Positions 59,225-64,000 of a DNA stretch of 64,000 nt are shown here, one piece after another. Within the stretch, counting starts at the first letter, position 1, and each line of letters starts with the position of its first letter. Source of the stretch: Rhodanobacter sp. PCA2 (GTDB lineage Bacteria; Pseudomonadota; Gammaproteobacteria; Xanthomonadales; Rhodanobacteraceae); assembly GCF_013620825.1 (NCBI RefSeq), contig NZ_NJIC01000017.1:40760-104759 (forward strand), given 5' to 3'. The position numbers and the translations under genes were made by a program. The notes beneath the pieces were generated by a model that made no database searches, had not been told where the DNA came from, and saw only the letters and a program-made list of their open reading frames with translations.

Positions 59225-59788
59225 ATGGAACTGGTCACGGCGCGCCTGCGGCTGGACGCCTTGCGCCCCGACGATGCGGAGGCCCTGTTCGGCTACCGCG
59301 CCGATCCCGCGGTTTGCCGCTACCAGAACTGGCGTCCGTCCATGCTGGCCGAGGCACGGCGTTTCATCGACAGCCAGGCGGCGCTGGCCGCGCCTGTGGC
59401 AGGCGAGTGGTTTCAGCGCGCCATCCGCCGTCGCGACGACGGGGCCCTGGTCGGCGACCTCGGCTTCTGCATCGCTGACGCCCAGGCCGAGTTCGGCATC
59501 ACGCTGGCGCCGGCCGCCCAAGGTGTGGGCTATGCCCGCGAGACGCTGCACGCGCTGTTCGGCTGGCTGTTCGGCGAAATGGGCGTCCATCGCGTGCATG
59601 CCTCGGTCGATCCGCGCAACGCGCCCAGCATGGCCTTGATGCGGGCGATGGGCATGCGCCAGGAGGCGCATTTCCGCGAAAGCCTGCAGTTCCATGGCGA
59701 ATGGGTGGACGACGCGGTGTTCGGGCTGCTGGCGCGCGAATGGCCCGGCCCGGGCGGCGACAGCGCAGGAATTGTTGCATCGCGGTAA
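59225..59788 (+). CDS. GNAT-family N-acetyltransferase
   Basis: The 187-residue product is a RimJ/RimL-type acetyltransferase: MELVTARLRLDALRPDDAEALF at the start, LVGDLGFCI, the acetyl-CoA loop in APAAQGVGYARETLHALFGWLFGEMGVHRVHASVDPRNAPSMALMRAMGMRQEA. The target is unknown. ATG 59225 gives the canonical start; ATG 59195, inside prmB, is an alternative. It follows prmB by 4 bases and precedes aroC by 33. Confidence 0.88.
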   Translation: MELVTARLRLDALRPDDAEALFGYRADPAVCRYQNWRPSMLAEARRFIDSQAALAAPVAGEWFQRAIRRRDDGALVGDLGFCIADAQAEFGITLAPAAQGVGYARETLHALFGWLFGEMGVHRVHASVDPRNAPSMALMRAMGMRQEAHFRESLQFHGEWVDDAVFGLLAREWPGPGGDSAGIVASR

Positions 59789-59821
59789 GCTGTGGCGGTT
59801 TCCCATGGACGTCCAGAACCC

Positions 59822-60910
59822 GTGTCCAGCAATTCCTTCGGCAAGCTGTTCACCGTCACCACCTTCGGCGAAAGCCACGGGCCGGCCATCGGCTGCGTGA
59901 TCGACGGCTGTCCGCCGGGCCTGGCGATCGGCCCGGAGGAATTCCGTCACGACCTCGACCGCCGCGCCACCGGCAAGACCCGACACACCTCGCAGCGCCG
60001 CGAGGCGGACGAGGTGGAGATCCTCTCGGGCGTGTACGAGGGAAAGACCACCGGCACCCCGATCGCGCTGCTGATCCGCAACACCGACCAGCGCAGCAAG
60101 GACTACGGCGACATCGCGGACACGTTCCGTCCCGGCCATGCCGACTACACCTACTGGCACAAGTACGGCATCCGCGATCCGCGCGGCGGCGGGCGTTCGT
60201 CCGCGCGCGAGACCACCATGCGCGTGGCCGCCGCGGTGGTCGCGAAGAAATGGCTGGCCGAACGCCACGACGTGCGCGTGCGCGGCTACCTGGCGCAGCT
60301 CGGCGAGATCGCGCCGGCGGCGTTCGACTGGGACGCAGTGGAACAGAACCCGTTCTTCTGGCCCTGCGCCGAACAGGTGCCGGCGCTGGAAAAAGCCATG
60401 GATGCCTTGCGCAAGTCCGGCGACTCGGTGGGCGCGCGCGTCAGCGTGGTGGCCGAGGGCGTGCCGCCGGGCTGGGGCGAGCCGATCTACGGCAAGCTGG
60501 ACGGCGACCTCGCCAGCGCGTTGATGTCGATCAACGCGGTGAAGGGCGTGGAGATCGGCGACGGTTTCGCCGCGGTCGCCCAGCACGGCAGCGAGCACCG
60601 GGACGAGATGCGTTTGGACGGCTTTACGTCCAATCATGCCGGTGGCATCCTTGGCGGCATCAGCACGGGGCAGGCGGTAGTCGCCTCGATCGCGCTGAAG
60701 CCCACCTCCAGCATCCTGATCCCCGGCCACAGCGTGAACCTGGCCGGCGAGCCGGTGGAGGTGGTCACCAAGGGCCGCCACGACCCCTGCGTCGGCATCC
60801 GCGCCACGCCCATCGCCGAGGCGATGATGGCGCTGGTGCTGATGGACCACGCGCTGCGCCATCGGGCGCAGTGCGGCGACGTGGGCGCGGTGGCGCCGCG
60901 CATTCCCTGA
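59822..60910 (+). CDS. aroC: Chorismate synthase
   Basis: AroC makes chorismate, the last shared step of aromatic amino-acid synthesis, using reduced FMN. The 362-residue product has [47 protein letters not shown] sequence, and [19 protein letters not shown]. The start is GTG at 59822 ([10 protein letters not shown]), matching the usual protein start. Confidence 0.97.
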   Translation: MSSNSFGKLFTVTTFGESHGPAIGCVIDGCPPGLAIGPEEFRHDLDRRATGKTRHTSQRREADEVEILSGVYEGKTTGTPIALLIRNTDQRSKDYGDIADTFRPGHADYTYWHKYGIRDPRGGGRSSARETTMRVAAAVVAKKWLAERHDVRVRGYLAQLGEIAPAAFDWDAVEQNPFFWPCAEQVPALEKAMDALRKSGDSVGARVSVVAEGVPPGWGEPIYGKLDGDLASALMSINAVKGVEIGDGFAAVAQHGSEHRDEMRLDGFTSNHAGGILGGISTGQAVVASIALKPTSSILIPGHSVNLAGEPVEVVTKGRHDPCVGIRATPIAEAMMALVLMDHALRHRAQCGDVGAVAPRIP

Positions 60911-60940
60911 GGCCCGCCCCGTGCACCGGAACCAAGGCAG

Positions 60941-61939
60941 ATGACCGCGCGACCCAGCGTCTGGGTTTCGCGCCCCACCTTCCCGGACGTGATCGCCCGG
61001 CTGGAGCCGCATTTCCATGTGTCGGCGGAGCCGGTGGAAACGAAGTTCGCCCCCGCCGAACTGGCCGCCAGATTGGCGGCGTGCGACGCCGCCATCGTGG
61101 GCCTCAAGGAACGCGTCGGCGCAGCGGAAGTCGCCGGGGCGAAGCGCCTGCGCATCGTCGCCAACCTCGCCGTGGGCTACGACAACCTCGACCTGCCCGC
61201 GCTCGGCGCCGCGGGCATTGCCGCCTCCAACACCGCCAATGTGCTCAACGAGAGCGTGGCCGACTACGCGTGGGCGCTGCTGCTCGGCCCTGCGCGCGGG
61301 GCAGTGGCAGGCCACCGAGTTCACGGGCTGGCTGGGCAGCGATGTGCATGGCCGCACGCTGGGCATCCTCGGCATGGGTCGCATCGGCCAGGCCATCGCC
61401 CGGCGCGCGCAGGGTTTCGGCATGCCCGTGCTCTACCACAACCGCTCGCGCCTGCCCGAAGCCATCGAGCAGGAATGCCGCGCCCGCCACGTGGACAAGG
61501 CCACGCTGCTGCGCGAGTCGGACTGCCTCATGCTGGTGCTGCCGCTGGCGCCGGAAACCCGCCACGCCATCGGCGCCGCCGAGCTGGCGCAGATGAAGTC
61601 CACCGCCGTGCTGGTGAACGTGGCGCGTGGCGGCATCGTGGACGAAGCGGCGCTGGCCGCCGCGTTGCGCGGGGGCCAGCTTGCCGCGGCGGGTCTGGAC
61701 GTGTTCGAGGGCGAGCCGCGCGTGCATCCGGACCTGCTCGCGCTCGACAACGTGCTGCTCAGCCCGCATATCGCCAGCGCCACGACCGATACCCGCCGCG
61801 CCATGACCGCCGTGGCGGTGGACAATGTGCTGGCGTTCTTCGGCCACGGTCCGCACGCCGGACACCCGCCGAACCTGCTGAATCCCGATGCGCTGGCCGC
61901 GGCCGGCGTGACTTTTCCACCCCACCAAGAACCCGTCAG

Positions 61940-61943
<4 letters not shown>
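60941..61943 (+). pseudogene. 2-hydroxyacid dehydrogenase (GhrB-like), frameshifted
   Basis: The coding sequence is intact in frame 2 to about 61300 (MTARPSVWVSRPTFPDVIARL, VANLAVGYDNLDLPAL, ADYAWALLLG), then continues in frame 3 from about 61295 (ALRAGQWQATEF, the NAD loop GILGMGRIGQAIARRA, VNVARGGIVDEAAL, LSPHIASATTDTRRAM) to a TGA at 61943. Compared with glyoxylate/hydroxypyruvate reductases, about ten residues between ALLLG and RAGQW are missing, so a deletion not divisible by three occurred there. The stop overlaps the asd ATG by 4 bases. Confidence 0.85.
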
Positions 61944-62964
<1,021 letters not shown>

Positions 62965-62968
<4 letters not shown>

Positions 62969-63264
62969 GGCGCGGCGCGGCCGGGCTGGTGCTGGCCGGC
63001 GCGCTGCTGGCCGTATCGCTGGTGCAGGCGCAGCAGGCCAGCCCTGCCGCGCCCGTCTCCGGCGCCGCGGTGCACAAACAGGCCGCGGCAGTGGACCGCC
63101 AGCGCGCCGAGGTGCAGCGCCTGCAGCACGACGTGGCCGCGCAGGAGGCCGGCAGCCATGCCGCCGCCGACCGGCTCAGGCAGCAGGACGCGAAAATCAC
63201 CGAACTGCGGCAGCAGCTGCAGGCGGCGCAGCAGGCCGGGTCGACCGCCGGCGACGGGCATTGA
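62965..63264 (+). CDS. Small periplasmic coiled-coil protein
   Basis: The 99-residue product starts at GTG 62965, which overlaps the asd stop (GTGA). A signal peptide (GAAGLVLAGALLAVSLVQAQ) is followed by an Ala/Gln-rich coiled coil (VDRQRAEVQRLQHDVAAQEA, AADRLRQQDAKITELRQQLQAAQQ). I recognise no family. Its place between asd and fimV suggests an envelope or septum-related role, which is inference only. Confidence 0.7.
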
Positions 63265-63429
63265 TCAACCCGCAAGTTCTGGAATGTGCGGCAGCAATGC
63301 GCCGCAAGTCTGCGATCCCGCTATTGTTGATACGTCCGCATCTAACTTAAAGTGGCGCCTCGTCGGGTCGGAGCGCCGCCGCTGGGGTGGCCTTGCCGGA
63401 TGCCACGGTTTGTTCGGGGGAGTGGGTAA

Positions 63430-64000
63430 ATGAATCGTTCGTTGAAACTGCCGCTGCTGGTGGCGCTGGCCCTGGGCAGCGGCCATGCACTGGCGCTGGA
63501 CCTGGGCCAGATCCAGGTCAAGTCCGCCCTGGGGCAGCCCCTGCTGGCGGAGATTCCGGTGCAGCAGGCCACCGCGGCCGAGTTGCAGCAACTCAGCGTG
63601 CAACTGGCTTCCGGCGACGAATTCACCCGCGCCGGGGTAAGCAACGGACGGCCCTCGATGCCGCTGCGCTTCGACGTGGTCGACGGCGCGAACGGCCGCA
63701 AGCTCATCCGCATCACCAGCGAGGCGGCGGTCAACGACCCCTTCCTCGACCTGCTGGTGGAGATCAACGCGGGCGCCGGCAAGAGCGTGCGCGAATACAC
63801 CATCTTGCTCGATCCGCCCTCCACGCCGGTGGCGACGCGTTCGCATGGCGCGCGGGCGGCGAAGGCAGCGGCGCCGGCGGCGGCTCCCGCGCCGGCGACC
63901 CGCGCCGGCAAGGCACCGGCCGAGGCCACCAGCCAGGTGGCCAACGGCCGCTACGGGCCGGTGGCCCGCGGCCAGACCCTGTCCGAGGTGGCGCACCAGA
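63430..64000 (+). CDS. fimV: FimV, N-terminal part (3' truncated by window edge)
   Basis: The first 190 residues of FimV, an inner-membrane peptidoglycan-binding protein needed for type IV pilus assembly, twitching and polar organisation. A signal peptide (KLPLLVALALGSGHALA) is followed by the FimV N-terminal domain LDLGQIQVKSALGQPLLAEIPV, LLVEINAGAGKSVREYTILLDPP, an Ala/Pro linker and the start of a LysM motif (YGPVARGQTLSEVAHQ). The asd-fimV order is typical of gammaproteobacteria. The gene continues beyond the window. Confidence 0.93.
   Translation, partial: MNRSLKLPLLVALALGSGHALALDLGQIQVKSALGQPLLAEIPVQQATAAELQQLSVQLASGDEFTRAGVSNGRPSMPLRFDVVDGANGRKLIRITSEAAVNDPFLDLLVEINAGAGKSVREYTILLDPPSTPVATRSHGARAAKAAAPAAAPAPATRAGKAPAEATSQVANGRYGPVARGQTLSEVAHQ

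Noticed and set aside
63324..63350. Promoter of fimV (TTGTTG ... TAACTT)
   Set aside because: The spacing is only about 13 bases and the -10 match is poor; not strong enough to list.

Overview
The window is about 64 kb of high-GC chromosomal DNA from a gammaproteobacterium. The gene set (hflK-hflC-purA, a pst-phoU operon next to an OprO/OprP-like porin, a stand-alone RnfB beside nth, asd followed by fimV, an ovothiol synthase, a prmB-GNAT-aroC block) fits the order Lysobacterales (Xanthomonadales). My best guess is family Rhodanobacteraceae (Rhodanobacter, Dyella, Frateuria, Luteibacter and relatives). That placement is inference from gene content and style, not from a marker-gene comparison. 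No prophage, insertion sequence, integrase, CRISPR array or rRNA gene was seen, and there is one tRNA gene. This is a core-genome window.

Layout. 1-4.1 kb: membrane protease modulators HflK (cut by the window edge) and HflC, adenylosuccinate synthase, and the methionine sulfoxide reductase pair MsrB-MsrA. 4.1-6.5 kb (minus): a LytS/LytTR-type two-component operon with a small lipoprotein. 6.8-13.2 kb: a secreted M1 aminopeptidase, a PatB-type C-S lyase, a cluster of dispersed repeats and the three-domain ovothiol synthase OvoA. 13.4-17 kb: a tandem 66-bp repeat array, then gcvP behind a tandem glycine riboswitch. 17-22.5 kb: a VOC protein, an HAD phosphatase, tRNA-Leu(CAG), RNase R, RlmB, a small membrane protein and an SMR exporter behind a guanidine-II (mini-ykkC) riboswitch. 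22.5-29.4 kb: phoU-pstB-pstA-pstC-pstS (minus), RNase T, and a phosphate-porin-like outer-membrane protein. 29.5-35.7 kb: a DUF2501 protein, nth with RnfB, a secreted kelch/galactose-oxidase-like protein and MetG. 36-38.6 kb: an MFS (YbjJ-like)-HAD-DeoR operon. 38.6-42.2 kb: a DUF2147 protein, ApbC/Mrp, an FMN reductase, Dcd and a lipoprotein. 42.2-48.1 kb (minus): an eight-gene, tightly overlapping operon of DLH, HIT, PxpB-PxpC-PxpA (5-oxoprolinase), DUF969, DUF979 and pyroglutamyl peptidase. 48.3-53.5 kb: RimO, DUF3025, VOC and membrane proteins, GreB and a membrane/helical-repeat protein. 53.5-64 kb: a HerA-like ATPase, an MltD-type transglycosylase, phosphatidylserine decarboxylase, PrmB, a GNAT, AroC, a frameshifted 2-hydroxyacid dehydrogenase, Asd, a coiled-coil periplasmic protein and the start of FimV.

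How genes work together. The pst operon with the porin forms a phosphate-uptake module from outer to inner membrane. The pyroglutamate operon releases, imports (inferred) and opens 5-oxoproline. OvoA and MsrA/B are both redox-defence functions. RNA control is visible at two genes: glycine switches on its own cleavage enzyme, and guanidine its probable exporter.

No wholly new system is obvious. The most interesting points are: the complete pyroglutamate operon with DUF969/DUF979 as its inferred transporter; a readable expression platform for the guanidine-II switch; a 66-bp repeat array whose hairpins covary; a 26-bp duplication at the start of nth that creates two coupled mini-ORFs; and a frameshift in the dehydrogenase upstream of asd. 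Starts were chosen by eye, and database comparisons could not be run.
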